A stretch of DNA of 64,000 nt from Phenylobacterium sp. (GCF_030679875.1 NZ_JAUXSP010000011.1:1-64000); one strand, 5' to 3'. Shown: positions 18,105-28,881, counted from the stretch's first letter. Translations and numbers: made by a program. Notes: generated by a model from the sequence alone, not told the origin.

Positions 18105-18821
18105 CTACCCCGCAAACAGTCCGCGCGAGGGGCAGAGGTCTGAGACCGGGCATTCATCGCACTTGGGCTTGCGGGCCACGCACACATAGCGGCCGTGCAG
18201 GATCAGCCAGTGGTGGGCGCGCACCAGATAGGGCTGTGGGATCACCCCCATCAGTTCGGCCTCCACCTGGTCCGGGGTCTTGCCGAAGGCGAGCTTCAGC
18301 CGGTGGGCGACGCGGAAGACATGGGTGTCCACGGCGATGGCCGGCTCGACCCGCAGTTCGTTCAGCACCACGCTGGCGGTCTTGCGCCCGACGCCGGGCA
18401 GGGCCTGCAGGGCCTCGCGCTCCAGGGGCACCTCGCCCCCGTGCTGCTCGATCAGGATGCGGGCCGCGGCGATGACGTTCCTGGCCTTGGTGCGGAACAG
18501 GCCGATGGAGGCGATGAAGCCGATCAGCCCCTCTTCCCCCAGCGCCAGCATCTTCTCCGGCGTGTCAGCCACCGCAAACAGGCGGGTGGTGGCCTTGTTG
18601 ACCGAGACATCGGTGGCCTGGGCCGACAGGGCCACGGCGGTCACCAGGGTATAGGGGCTGTCATAGTTGAGCTCGGTGCGGGGGTCGGACTCCGCGTCCT
18701 CGAACCGTTCGAACAGGGTGGCGATGCGCGCCTGCTCGGCCGGGGGCAGGCGCCGGCGGGCGGGCGCCTTGCCAGCGGTCTTGCGGGGTTTGGCGGCGGG
18801 GGAGCGGGGAGGCGGGGCCAT
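18105..18821 (-). CDS. nth: Endonuclease III (DNA glycosylase/AP lyase)
   Basis: Base excision repair enzyme that removes oxidised pyrimidines. With the ATG at 18821 it has 238 residues; a TTG at 18842 would add seven. A basic Ala/Pro/Lys-rich N-terminal extension (about 30 residues) precedes the fold. The helix-hairpin-helix LPGVGRKTASVVLNE includes the catalytic Lys, and the catalytic Asp is in VDTHVFRVAHRL. The Fe-S cluster Cys are in CVARKPKCDECPVSDLC (C-X6-C-X2-C-X5-C). Divergent from the DUF2244 gene. Confidence 0.96.
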   Translation of the reverse strand: MAPPPRSPAAKPRKTAGKAPARRRLPPAEQARIATLFERFEDAESDPRTELNYDSPYTLVTAVALSAQATDVSVNKATTRLFAVADTPEKMLALGEEGLIGFIASIGLFRTKARNVIAAARILIEQHGGEVPLEREALQALPGVGRKTASVVLNELRVEPAIAVDTHVFRVAHRLKLAFGKTPDQVEAELMGVIPQPYLVRAHHWLILHGRYVCVARKPKCDECPVSDLCPSRGLFAG

Positions 18822-18885
18822 GGGGCTTGATGCCCTGCGCAAAGCCCCTCGCCAAGTCCGCCGGTGACGCTAATATCCGGTCACG

Positions 18886-19359
18886 ATGGACGGCCCCTAT
18901 TACATGGACGCGGTCATCTCCCCCAACCGCTCGCTGTCCCAGCGAGGGTTCGTGATCCTTATTTCCTGCATCACAGCGCTGAACTGCGTCTCGGCCCTGG
19001 TCTTCATGTCCATGGGAGCGACCCTGGTGCCGATCTTCCTGGCCCTGGACGTCGGCGCCATTGCGCTCGCCTTCCTGGTCAGCTTCCAGGCCGCCCGCCA
19101 GGTGGAGCGGGTGCAGGTCACCGCCCATGAGGTCCGCGTCCTGCGCCAGACCCCTCAGGCCCAGGCCCTGGTCTGGACCTCGCCCACGGCCTTTACCCGG
19201 GTCGATGTGGAGGTCGAGGACGACCGGACCGTCGGGGTCCGGCTGAGGCTCTCGGGAAAATTCGCTCAGGTGGCCGCGGCCCTGTCGCCTGGCGAACAGG
19301 CCGACTTCGCCAAGGCCCTGGAAACCGCCATCTGGAAGGCCCGGACGGGCCGGTTCTAG
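18886..19359 (+). CDS. DUF2244 domain integral membrane protein
   Basis: Protein of 157 residues with two membrane helices at about 22-44 and 48-67 (FVILISCITALNCVSALVF; LVPIFLALDVGAIALAFLVSF), followed by a cytoplasmic beta-rich domain. The opening DAVISPNRSLSQRGF is the DUF2244 signature. Function unknown. The gene often lies beside nth in alphaproteobacteria, as here. Confidence 0.88.
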   Translation: MDGPYYMDAVISPNRSLSQRGFVILISCITALNCVSALVFMSMGATLVPIFLALDVGAIALAFLVSFQAARQVERVQVTAHEVRVLRQTPQAQALVWTSPTAFTRVDVEVEDDRTVGVRLRLSGKFAQVAAALSPGEQADFAKALETAIWKARTGRF

Positions 19360-19700
19360 ACCCGAATATCCAGCAGAGAGCCTGGGCGCAGGATCTTCTT
19401 CGGCGGCTCATCGGTGGCGCGGACCTGCAGGGGAACCTCGCGGACCGGCGTGGCGCGGACCTGGACTTCAGCGGCCGGGGCGGCGGCCCTGGTCGGGACC
19501 CGCGGCGGAACAGAGGCGGCGTCCGGCGCCGCCCGGCCCAGGGCGGCCTCGAAAAACGCCTTCTGGGCGGCGTTGCGCTGCTGCGGGGCGACCCCTTGCG
19601 GAGCCGTCGGCAGGGCGTTCGGAAAGGGGGGTCGAATCGCGGTCAGGGCGAAAACCGGGGTCTGGAGCAGGAAATCAGGGCCAAAATGGCCGCTCTCCAC
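19356..19700 (-). CDS. Hypothetical protein with conserved-looking C-terminal tail
   Basis: A 114-residue frame, convergent with the DUF2244 gene with a 4-bp overlap. The N-terminal half is Pro/Ala-rich; the end, KKILRPGSLLDIRV, looks like a short linear motif. No signal peptide, membrane helix or known domain is recognised. The position between oriented genes and an ATG start support it, but coding potential is only moderate. Confidence 0.5.
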   Translation of the reverse strand: MESGHFGPDFLLQTPVFALTAIRPPFPNALPTAPQGVAPQQRNAAQKAFFEAALGRAAPDAASVPPRVPTRAAAPAAEVQVRATPVREVPLQVRATDEPPKKILRPGSLLDIRV

Positions 19701-19767
19701 TGAATTTATGGTTAACGGTCTCTGAAGGCCAGGGGTTCAGCCGAGGGGCCTTGGCGGGCGAAGAGAG

Positions 19768-19850
19768 CGGACACAAAGGACGCGAGGCCAGCCACGCCCA
19801 CGAAGGGTGAAGCGGCCCCATCTTTGTGCTCTTCGCGCCCCTTCGTGTCC
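19768..19850. repeat. Imperfect inverted repeat
   Basis: CGGACACAAAGGACGCGAGG (19768-19787) is the near-reverse complement of CTTCGCGCCCCTTCGTGTCC (19831-19850), with a few mismatches and 43 bp between. It lies in the gap between the hypothetical gene at 19356-19700 and the XRE gene. It could form a long hairpin or be a remnant of a non-coding repeat. Confidence 0.5.
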
Positions 19851-19865
19851 CCTCTGGGATCGCCC

Positions 19866-20066
19866 TCACCCCCGGTGGGGGTTTTCGAACACCGCCTCGA
19901 CGGCCAGATCGAACAGGGCGGCGATGCGGAAAGCGAGATCCAGGGAGGGGTCGTGCTTGCCGGTCTCCAGGGCGTTGACCGCCTGGCGCGACACGCCAAG
20001 CCGCTGGCCCAGCTCAGCCTGCGTCCAGCCCCGCTGCTGGCGCAGGTCGCGCAGCCGCCCGCTCAA
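19866..20066 (-). CDS. XRE-family transcriptional regulator
   Basis: A 66-residue stand-alone Cro/C1-type helix-turn-helix protein: LRDLRQQRGWTQAELGQRLG, VSRQAVNALETGKHDPS, then a short dimerisation tail. It starts with TTG, overlapping the stop of the membrane-protein gene as TTGA, so the two are co-translated. It most likely represses its own operon through the twin operators at 20472-20516. No toxin is evident; this resembles the small XRE plus membrane-protein cassettes common in alphaproteobacteria. Confidence 0.9.
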   Translation of the reverse strand: MSGRLRDLRQQRGWTQAELGQRLGVSRQAVNALETGKHDPSLDLAFRIAALFDLAVEAVFENPHRG

Positions 20067-20452
20067 ACGCGGCTGGTCCGCACCAGGGGGCTGACCAGGC
20101 CGTAGGCGGCCCAGAACAGGGGATAGATCAGCCAGCCGGGCGCGAGCGGCGCGCCGGCATAGGATTCCGAAAAGCCCCAGGCTGAAAAGATCGCGATGGC
20201 CGCGCCGGCGGCGATGATGAACCGCTTGGCCGCCAGGGCCCGGACGAACTCGTCGCTGCCCTTCATCCAGGCCAGCACCGCCCAGACCTGCCCGGCCACC
20301 GGGGCGGCCGCCGCCAGGGCCAGAACCCAGGCCGCCGCCCTCCCGATATCGTCAAACGCCCCGGTGATGGCGGCGAGGTTGATGGCGACATAGCCGCTCA
20401 TGAAGGCCGCGGTGCGCCGGATATAGCGCCGGCCGGCAGGGGTGGCGGACAT
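20063..20452 (-). CDS. Membrane protein of XRE-linked cassette
   Basis: A 129-residue protein with about four predicted membrane helices (AAFMSGYVAINLAAITGAF; AAWVLALAAAAPVAGQVWAVLAW; FIIAAGAAIAIFSAWGF; WLIYPLFWAAYGLVSPLV). No enzymatic motif is seen. First gene of a two-gene operon with the XRE regulator. The first residues after the start are basic (GRRYIRR). Confidence 0.8.
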   Translation of the reverse strand: MSATPAGRRYIRRTAAFMSGYVAINLAAITGAFDDIGRAAAWVLALAAAAPVAGQVWAVLAWMKGSDEFVRALAAKRFIIAAGAAIAIFSAWGFSESYAGAPLAPGWLIYPLFWAAYGLVSPLVRTSRV

Positions 20453-20471
20453 GGGCTCAGGCCTCCGTGAA

Positions 20472-20489
20472 TGTCAGGTCAGCCTGACA
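20472..20489. promoter_or_regulatory. Operator half 1 of XRE cassette
   Basis: TGTCAGGTCAGCCTGACA: an inverted repeat with 7-bp arms, 20 bp upstream of the membrane-protein start codon. It differs from the second site at three positions, two of them a compensating pair in the arms. Confidence 0.7.
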
Positions 20490-20498
20490 CGGGGGCGC

Positions 20499-20516
20499 TG
20501 TAAGGTCAACCTTACA
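20499..20516. promoter_or_regulatory. Operator half 2 of XRE cassette
   Basis: TGTAAGGTCAACCTTACA: an inverted repeat of the same form, 27 bp from site 1 (about 2.5 helical turns). Extended by one base on each side the palindrome stays perfect. A likely binding site for the XRE regulator. Confidence 0.72.
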
Positions 20517-20651
20517 GCAGGGCGGCCTTCGGTCGGGAGAAGCAACAAACGCCAATGCAGAACAAACCCTAAACAATTGACTCTGTTGATGGATTCCGTA
20601 TGATGCTGCTGTAGTCTGAAACTGGGCACATCCTAGAAGTAGGACCGCACC

Positions 20652-20675
20652 GGGGAGGGGCTAGCGCTCCTCCCC
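20652..20675 (+). terminator. GC-rich hairpin downstream of the DUF3800 gene
   Basis: GGGGAGG and CCTCCCC form a 7-bp stem between the XRE operators and the DUF3800 stop codon. On the plus strand it runs into CCTTCATTT; on the minus strand no U-run follows. It may end transcription, but the direction is uncertain. Confidence 0.4.
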
Positions 20676-20682
20676 CCTTCAT

Positions 20683-21444
20683 TTACAGAAGCACAATCCC
20701 GAAGCCGTTGGTTTGACTCGCCCTTTTGTTCAAAACGGGATCAAGCCTGTTTAGGTAGTGGGTGGCTCCCTGGCGCTTAATGAAGCTACACGGCGCATAC
20801 TTCTGGTAGAGAAAGTAGGCGCAGACGTCGCACGCCTGGATCATGTAGCTGTCGCGCGAATCCTTCGCGTAAGCATCTTCAACCAGCCTGACCATCGGCA
20901 GGTTTCGGTAACCTGGCCCAGCATGCAGTTGGTTGGGAACAGGATTGTATACACCGATCCGCCGAACGAGGCGACGAAGCTTCTCGCCCTCGGTGTTGTC
21001 CACCACCACAAGCCCGCGGTCATTTTGGTGGCCGCCGGGGAAGTTCCCGTACCCAATAGTGTTTTCGAAGCGCTGGAACAACGTCTTCCATGCGTTCTCG
21101 AACACGTCATAATTGGCGGGCTTCCCAGCCTTCCGCACGACAACATTAGTGATCGAGATGTAATCAAGCTTCGCAAGCTCATCGAGCTGGTTGCGTAGGA
21201 TTGCGAGCCGTTGGTTTTTCTTTATGCCCTCGACAGGTGGGCTCCGGATGTACTCTGACGAATGGATCTCGGTCCGCAGCGGAAGGCCATAGACGTTCTT
21301 CAGCGTCTTCCGGAATGCGACCAAATGATTGAGCAAATCCCGCCACCGGCTTTCATGGACGGTGATGCCGGACAGAGCAAAATGCGTTGTGGGTGAGTTC
21401 TCAAGCCCACTGTCGCCGCTTTCGTCTACGTACATTATATACAT
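20683..21444 (-). CDS. DUF3800 domain protein
   Basis: A 253-residue protein. The opening YIMYVDESGDSG, followed by FALSGITV, is the DUF3800 signature, an RNase H-like fold with an acidic active site (the DES Asp/Glu). The later DSRDSYMIQACDVCAYFLYQ supplies further conserved Asp residues. DUF3800 genes are typical of genomic islands and are often found beside defence genes; the activity is unproven. The surrounding DNA is clearly AT-richer than the rest of the window, which suggests acquisition by transfer. A second in-frame ATG lies three codons in. Confidence 0.88.
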   Translation of the reverse strand: MYIMYVDESGDSGLENSPTTHFALSGITVHESRWRDLLNHLVAFRKTLKNVYGLPLRTEIHSSEYIRSPPVEGIKKNQRLAILRNQLDELAKLDYISITNVVVRKAGKPANYDVFENAWKTLFQRFENTIGYGNFPGGHQNDRGLVVVDNTEGEKLRRLVRRIGVYNPVPNQLHAGPGYRNLPMVRLVEDAYAKDSRDSYMIQACDVCAYFLYQKYAPCSFIKRQGATHYLNRLDPVLNKRASQTNGFGIVLL

Positions 21445-21522
21445 GGTGTTTTGGTATCATGCGGAGATGATGCCAATCAACGGTGAAGCTTGGGTGCGCG
21501 ATTCTGACCAAGACAATCGCAA

Positions 21523-21638
21523 TCCGACAAGTTTAAAAACCTCGCCCTGGAACTGGAATGCGACGAGGGCGGTGCCGCATCGAAGAGACGGTGAGGAAGG
21601 TGGCGAGGAAGCCGCTCAAGCCTGAGCCTAGCGATTAG
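21523..21638 (+). pseudogene. Decayed small ORF (remnant)
   Basis: Two adjacent frames together read SDKFKNLALELECDEGGA, then IEETVRKVARKPLKPEPSD ending in TAG at 21636-21638. A single-base frameshift separates them (near 21585), and no start codon stands before SDKFK. I recall similar ~45-residue proteins of unknown function (MSDKF... K-rich tail) as common in alphaproteobacteria. The pattern therefore suggests a broken copy. It is convergent with the gene at 21635-22333. Confidence 0.4.
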
Positions 21639-22333
21639 CTGGGGCTGAGCTCGCACCGCTCAAGCCTCGCCCAAAGCATGTTGATATCTGCTATCTGACC
21701 AATAAAGTCGATAGAATCCCCAACCTGCAAGTGGTCGAGCCGGCGGTGCCAGTCGTCAGAGAAGACAAGCGGAAGACTTGAATTTATTGTCTCCGAAAAC
21801 TTGCCGTCATGAAAAATGTAGACGGTAACCCCACCTCCTGGCCTTTCACTCATGTCTGCAAACCTACCGACCCGCCTTACCCACTTGCCGAGGTAAGGCG
21901 TAATTATCGCCTTTGCTTGAGCCGTCGTTCTGCCTCGATAGAATTCGCTTAGCCCCTCAGGCTTAAAGCCCTCCGGAAGAAAAATGCGCTCTCCTTCCGG
22001 GGATGTTTCCACCGGGGCCGGGCCGCTAATCTGGGATTCCGAAGAAGTCCTCGGGCCGGTGCCGTTGTGAACGACAGCCGCCTCACTAAAATCCATCGTC
22101 GAGGCCGATCCAACGGCGGCACGCGCTTCGGCATGTTGGTGAAATCGGTAGAGCATCAGGAATACGCCGAAAAAGAATGTCGCCGCCCCGGCCGCCTGAA
22201 CCTGCCAAGCGTCAAGTCCCGCCGTCCAAACCTCATAAGCTTGGCTGACGTAGCCGTGGATTACGACGAGCCCGCCAATGGCCATCACAATGGACGAGAC
22301 CAAGTGCGCGCGGAGAAAGCCCCAAAACCCCAT
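21635..22333 (-). CDS. Membrane protein with C-terminal OB-fold-like domain
   Basis: A 232-residue protein with two N-terminal membrane helices (SSIVMAIGGLVVIHGYV; QVQAAGAATFFFGVFLMLYRF), a Ser/Pro-rich linker (about 68-110), then a soluble domain. The soluble part (LGKWVRRVGRFADMSE, VTVYIFHDG, LQVGDSIDFIGQIADINMLW) has the strand pattern of small OB-fold (tRNA_anti-like) domains. No function is known. It lies in the same AT-rich insert as the DUF3800 gene. Confidence 0.75.
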   Translation of the reverse strand: MGFWGFLRAHLVSSIVMAIGGLVVIHGYVSQAYEVWTAGLDAWQVQAAGAATFFFGVFLMLYRFHQHAEARAAVGSASTMDFSEAAVVHNGTGPRTSSESQISGPAPVETSPEGERIFLPEGFKPEGLSEFYRGRTTAQAKAIITPYLGKWVRRVGRFADMSERPGGGVTVYIFHDGKFSETINSSLPLVFSDDWHRRLDHLQVGDSIDFIGQIADINMLWARLERCELSPS

Positions 22334-22486
22334 AACCTCAGCATATCAGCGAGGCTCCGAGAGTCGAGAGTTTGCAAAGTATATAATCGCCAATCCTAGA
22401 CTAGGAAAACGACCATATAGCTCGTCAACTTTTGATGGCCTCACAGCCTCGCGGTCTATTGAGCCGAGGTCTAGAGTTCAGAAGCG

Positions 22487-23002
22487 CTACTCCCGCTTCC
22501 CCCACAACGCCGCCGCATCCTCCGCGCTCAACGGTCCGGCGTGCTTGGCGAGGATCGTTCCATCGGCGCCGACCAGGTAGGTCTCGGGCACGCCGGTGAC
22601 GCCGAACTCGACGCCGGCGCGGCCGTCGCGGTCCACGAGGTGGATCGAGAAGGGGTCGCCGAGGCGGGCGAGGAAGGCCTCGGTGTTGGGCGGGGCGTCC
22701 TTGTAGGCGACGCCGATGATCGGCACGCCCGCGGCGGCCAGATCCACCAGCACCGGATGCTCCACCTCGCAAGGCGGGCACCAGGAGGCGAAGAAGTTGA
22801 CCAGGGCCGGCTGGCCGTTCAGCGCCTCCGCCAGCGCCACGGGGCGGCCGTCCTCCAGATTGGGCAGGCTGAGGGCCGGGACCGGCTTGCCGACCATGGC
22901 CTGGGGCTGGACCTGGGGGTCGCGGTTCAGGGAGAAGAGGCCAAACAGCAGGGCGAGCGCGATGAGCACCGCCAGGGGGGCGAGCGCCAGCCAGCGGTTC
23001 AT
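22487..23002 (-). CDS. ccmG: Cytochrome c biogenesis thiol:disulfide oxidoreductase CcmG/DsbE
   Basis: Periplasmic membrane-anchored thioredoxin that reduces apocytochrome c for heme attachment. The protein has 171 residues: an N-terminal anchor helix (LALAPLAVLIALALLFGLF), then a thioredoxin fold with the active site FFASWCPPCEVEHP and the cis-Pro region GVTGVPETYLVGADG. It overlaps ccmD by 4 bp. The gene ends beside the AT-rich insert. Confidence 0.95.
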   Translation of the reverse strand: MNRWLALAPLAVLIALALLFGLFSLNRDPQVQPQAMVGKPVPALSLPNLEDGRPVALAEALNGQPALVNFFASWCPPCEVEHPVLVDLAAAGVPIIGVAYKDAPPNTEAFLARLGDPFSIHLVDRDGRAGVEFGVTGVPETYLVGADGTILAKHAGPLSAEDAAALWGKRE

Positions 23003-23217
23003 GGGGCGATGTCCTTGCCAAGATCCTGGGCGGGCGGGCGGCGGGCGGCCTCGGCGCCTTCAGCCGTCTTCCGCAGGGTCTCGGTGCGGGCCCGCCAGTG
23101 ACGGGCATGGGCCAGGGCGCCGGCGATCATGCCGATGAAGACGAGCGCCGTGATGGCGAAGGCTGGCCACACATAGGCGCCATAGGGGCTGGCGTCGAAA
23201 TCGAGCATGGCGAACAT
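22999..23217 (-). CDS. ccmD: Heme exporter protein CcmD
   Basis: Small single-helix protein (72 residues) that helps release holo-CcmE from CcmABC. The helix is YVWPAFAITALVFIGMIAGAL, followed by a basic segment (HARHWRARTETLRK). Its position between ccmC and ccmG, with a 4-bp overlap to ccmG, decides the call. The ATG at 23217 or the one three codons later could start it. Confidence 0.88.
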   Translation of the reverse strand: MFAMLDFDASPYGAYVWPAFAITALVFIGMIAGALAHARHWRARTETLRKTAEGAEAARRPPAQDLGKDIAP

Positions 23218-23219
23218 GG

Positions 23220-23948
23220 TCAGGCCCTCGCCGCGCGCAGGGCGAGCGCCTCGGCCCGGCGGCGCCACACCTCGCCGCGGATGCGCACCAGCCACAGGGA
23301 TCCGAAGGCCGACATATAGGCCAGGGCCATCAGCAGCAGGGGGTAGAGGAAGACGTCGGCCACGGTGGGGCCATCGGCCCGGAACACCGAGGCGCCCTGG
23401 TGCAGGCTGTTCCACCAGTCGACCGAGAACTTGACGATGGGCAGGTTGACCACGCCCACCAGGGCCAGAATCGCCCCGGCCCTTGCGGCCTTGGCCTCGT
23501 CATCCAGGGCCGCACGCAGGGCCATATAGGCGACGTAGAACAGGAACAGCACCAGCACCGAGGTCATGCGCGCGTCCCACACCCACCAGGCGCCCCACAT
23601 GGGCCGGCCCCAGAGGGATCCGGTGATCAGGGCCAGCGCGGTGAAGGCCGCGCCCAGCGGGGCTGCGGCCTGGGCTGCGGCGTCGGCCAGGGCGTGGCGG
23701 AAGACCAGAGACAGGAAGCTGGCGACGCCCAGGCAGGCATAGACGAACATGCTCATCCATGCGGCCGGCACATGGATGAACATGATCCGCACCGTGTCGC
23801 CCTGCTGGTAGTCCTCGGGCGCGGCGAAGCCGAGCCAGAGGCCGGCCAGGGCCAGGCCGACGGCCAGCGCGCCGAACATCGGCGCGGCCCAGCGCGAAAA
23901 CGCCATGAACCGTTCGGGATTGGACAGGAAGGCCGGGGCGGGGATCAT
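23220..23948 (-). CDS. ccmC: Heme exporter / heme handling protein CcmC
   Basis: Six-helix membrane protein that loads heme onto CcmE. The protein has 242 residues. The tryptophan-rich heme-handling motif is WGAWWVWDARMTS, with conserved periplasmic His in MFIHVPAAWMS and the later SVDWWNSLHQG. First gene of ccmC-ccmD-ccmG; ccmD starts 2 bp downstream. Confidence 0.96.
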   Translation of the reverse strand: MIPAPAFLSNPERFMAFSRWAAPMFGALAVGLALAGLWLGFAAPEDYQQGDTVRIMFIHVPAAWMSMFVYACLGVASFLSLVFRHALADAAAQAAAPLGAAFTALALITGSLWGRPMWGAWWVWDARMTSVLVLFLFYVAYMALRAALDDEAKAARAGAILALVGVVNLPIVKFSVDWWNSLHQGASVFRADGPTVADVFLYPLLLMALAYMSAFGSLWLVRIRGEVWRRRAEALALRAARA

Positions 23949-24017
23949 GCCCGCGCAATTAGCCCTTTGAGCCCGCGCCCCGCAAGGCGCTGCGACGTTT
24001 CGGCTGGACCCAGGCCG

Positions 24018-24049
24018 CCGTCACCCTGGGCGCAGGGCCTAGGGTGACG
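24018..24049. repeat. Half copy of the palindromic repeat (copy C)
   Basis: CCGTCACCCT and AGGGTGACG flank GGGCGCAGGGCCT, forming one hairpin of the same family as copies A and B. It lies between ccmC and the Spy-like gene. Confidence 0.75.
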
Positions 24050-24070
24050 TTGGAGAGGGCTGGCCCTGGC

Positions 24071-24595
24071 TTAGCGGCCGCCGGGACCGCCGTGGCTCAT
24101 GCCCCCGTGGCCCATGCCGCGATGGCCGCCCATGGACTTGCCGCCCATGCCCCGGCCGGCCGGACGCAGGGCGTCGAAGGCCTTTTGCTGGGCCGGCGTC
24201 AGCTGGGCGTAGAAGCGCTTGGTGGCCTCAGCCCGGGTGGCGAAGGCCCGCTGGCGCTCCGCCATATGGGCGGCCATGGCGTCCAGGCGCTGGGGGGTGG
24301 TCATGTCGCGCATGGCGCCACGATCGCCGCGACGGTCGGGACGCTCACCGGCCTTGGGCCCGATGGCGCTGACATAGGTGTTGAGCGCGGCCTCCTGCTG
24401 GCTGGTCAGCTGCAGGGTGGTGCGCAGGCGCTCGGCCATGTGGGTGCGCATCTGTTCCGGGCTCGGGCGCTCGCGGGCTTCCATACCGGGGCGCTGACCC
24501 TGGCCGGGCGCGGGCGGCTGTTGAGCGAAGCTGGTGGTGGCGAAGGCCAGGCTGGCCAGGGCGCCGCCGATGGCGATGGTCTTGAAGGTCTTCAT
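24071..24595 (-). CDS. Spy/CpxP-family periplasmic protein
   Basis: A 174-residue secreted protein with a Sec signal (MKTFKTIAIGGALASLAFATTSFA). Two LTxxQ motifs typical of Spy/CpxP chaperones are visible: LQLTSQQEAAL and AQLTPAQQKAF. The C-terminus is rich in Gly, Met and His (GMGGKSMGGHRGMGHGGM), which may bind copper or other metals; that is an inference. It lies between ccmB and ccmC on the same strand. Confidence 0.85.
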   Translation of the reverse strand: MKTFKTIAIGGALASLAFATTSFAQQPPAPGQGQRPGMEARERPSPEQMRTHMAERLRTTLQLTSQQEAALNTYVSAIGPKAGERPDRRGDRGAMRDMTTPQRLDAMAAHMAERQRAFATRAEATKRFYAQLTPAQQKAFDALRPAGRGMGGKSMGGHRGMGHGGMSHGGPGGR

Positions 24596-24691
24596 TTCAT
24601 GGTCTCCAGTCGTGCCCCTCTGAAGACTTCCACGCAGGTCGACCGCTGTTCCGTCGCAGATTCTTTGCGGCGCTCAGAACTGGGGCGGCGC

Positions 24692-25357
24692 TCAGGACAG
24701 GGCGTTGCGGCAGGCCGCGGCCATGGCGATGGGGCCGAGCGCCACGGCGGCGGCGCCATAGGCGCCCAGCAGGGCGAACCCGGCCTTCCACGGCAGGCCA
24801 GCCTCAAGGCTGGCCAGGGCGCCGCCGCCAAAGATCACCGGCGGTACAAACAGCGGCAGGACGATCACGGCGGTCAGCAGCCCGCCGCGCCGGGCGCCCA
24901 GGCTGAGGGCCGCGCCGATCCCGCCCATGAAGGAAAAGGCCAGGCCCCCTAAGAGCGCGCAGGCGATCACCAGCCCGCTGAGCTGTGGCGAGGCGCCGAG
25001 CGCGATGGCCGCCACCGGGGCCGCACAGGCCAGGGGCAGACCGGTGGCCAGCCATTGGGCCAGGCATTTGACCGCGCAGATGATCTCCAGGGGAACGGGC
25101 GACAGGGTCAGGAGGTCCAGCGCCCCGTCCTCATAGTCCCGCTCGAACAGGCGATCGAGGGACAGGAGCGCGGCCAGGGCCAGGGCCACCCAGGCTGCGC
25201 CGGGCGCGATCGCCGCCAGCCGTTCGGGCTCCGAGCCCACCGCCAGGGGGAGCAGGGTGGCGACCCCGGCATAGAAACCCACGGCCACCATGGGCCCGCC
25301 GCCCTTGCCCCAGGCGAGCGCCGTCTCCCGGGCCAGCAGGACTGAAACCGCGCTCAT
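24692..25357 (-). CDS. ccmB: Heme exporter protein CcmB
   Basis: Membrane subunit of the CcmAB ABC complex needed for release of heme-loaded CcmE. The ATG at 25357 gives 221 residues with six predicted membrane helices. The signature [19 protein letters not shown] near residue 60 is conserved in CcmB. It overlaps the ccmA stop by 4 bp. Confidence 0.95.
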   Translation of the reverse strand: MSAVSVLLARETALAWGKGGGPMVAVGFYAGVATLLPLAVGSEPERLAAIAPGAAWVALALAALLSLDRLFERDYEDGALDLLTLSPVPLEIICAVKCLAQWLATGLPLACAAPVAAIALGASPQLSGLVIACALLGGLAFSFMGGIGAALSLGARRGGLLTAVIVLPLFVPPVIFGGGALASLEAGLPWKAGFALLGAYGAAAVALGPIAMAAACRNALS

Positions 25358-25953
25358 CGGCCGATCTCCACCGTGCGGGCGGCCAGGGGCAGGGGATCGT
25401 GAACCGCCGCCAGGATCATGCCGCCAGTGGCCAGATGCTCCCCCATGATCTCTCCGAACCTCGTCCGCCATTCAGCGTCGAGCGGGCTGAGGGGCTCGTC
25501 CAGCAGCCACAGGGGCCGGGGCGCGGCCAGCAGGCGGGCCAGGGCCAGGCGCCGACGCTGGCCGGCCGAAAGCCGTCGCACCTCAAGCTCCAGCAGGGGC
25601 AGGAGCTCCAGGCGGGCGGCCGCAGCCTCGACCGCGCTGTCGGCCCCGCCGGCGAAACCGGTCCAGAAGGACAGTTCGTCGCGGGCCGTGCGCGAAGACT
25701 TCAGCCCGTCCAGATGACCGAGCAGATGCATGGCTTCGCGAGCCTCGGTGGGGTCAATGTCGCCAAAGGCGATCACCCCCTCATCGGGGGCGATCAGGCC
25801 CGCTATGGCCCTCAAAAGACTGGTCTTTCCCGCGCCGTTGCGACCCGTGAGAGCGACCGCCTCCCCCGCTCCCAACCTGAGAATAAGTCGCGAAAACAAC
25901 TGACGGCCCCCCCGGGACAGGGCCAGCGACTGGATTGAAACCTCTGAGATCAC
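25354..25953 (-). CDS. ccmA: Heme exporter ATP-binding protein CcmA
   Basis: ATPase of the CcmAB(C) complex. The protein has 199 residues and a GTG start. Walker [16 protein letters not shown] signature [15 protein letters not shown], and Walker [13 protein letters not shown]. Divergent from acnA, with 211 bp between them holding promoters for both. Confidence 0.96.
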   Translation of the reverse strand: MISEVSIQSLALSRGGRQLFSRLILRLGAGEAVALTGRNGAGKTSLLRAIAGLIAPDEGVIAFGDIDPTEAREAMHLLGHLDGLKSSRTARDELSFWTGFAGGADSAVEAAAARLELLPLLELEVRRLSAGQRRRLALARLLAAPRPLWLLDEPLSPLDAEWRTRFGEIMGEHLATGGMILAAVHDPLPLAARTVEIGR

Positions 25954-26164
25954 GGGCGGGGCGCCAAAAACACTAGATCAGGACCCAAATTGTCCTCACG
26001 CCTCGCATGGACGAGTCCCGCGGCCGGGTCTATGACAGCCGCGGCCGTCGCCACCCGAGGGGGCGTACGCGGCGCGGGGTCGGACGCTGTGTGTCCGTCT
26101 CTTTGAGCGCGCGATCCCGGGGGCGGTAGATGAACGGCCTTGAACAGAGAGAGGATCCTTTAGG

Positions 26165-28855
<2,691 letters not shown>

Positions 28856-28881
28856 GACTGATCGCACGGACGGCAAGAGGA

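Noticed and set aside
19866-20452. XRE gene plus partner as a toxin-antitoxin pair
   Set aside because: The partner is a four-helix membrane protein without toxin-like features; order and coupling fit an autoregulated membrane cassette better.
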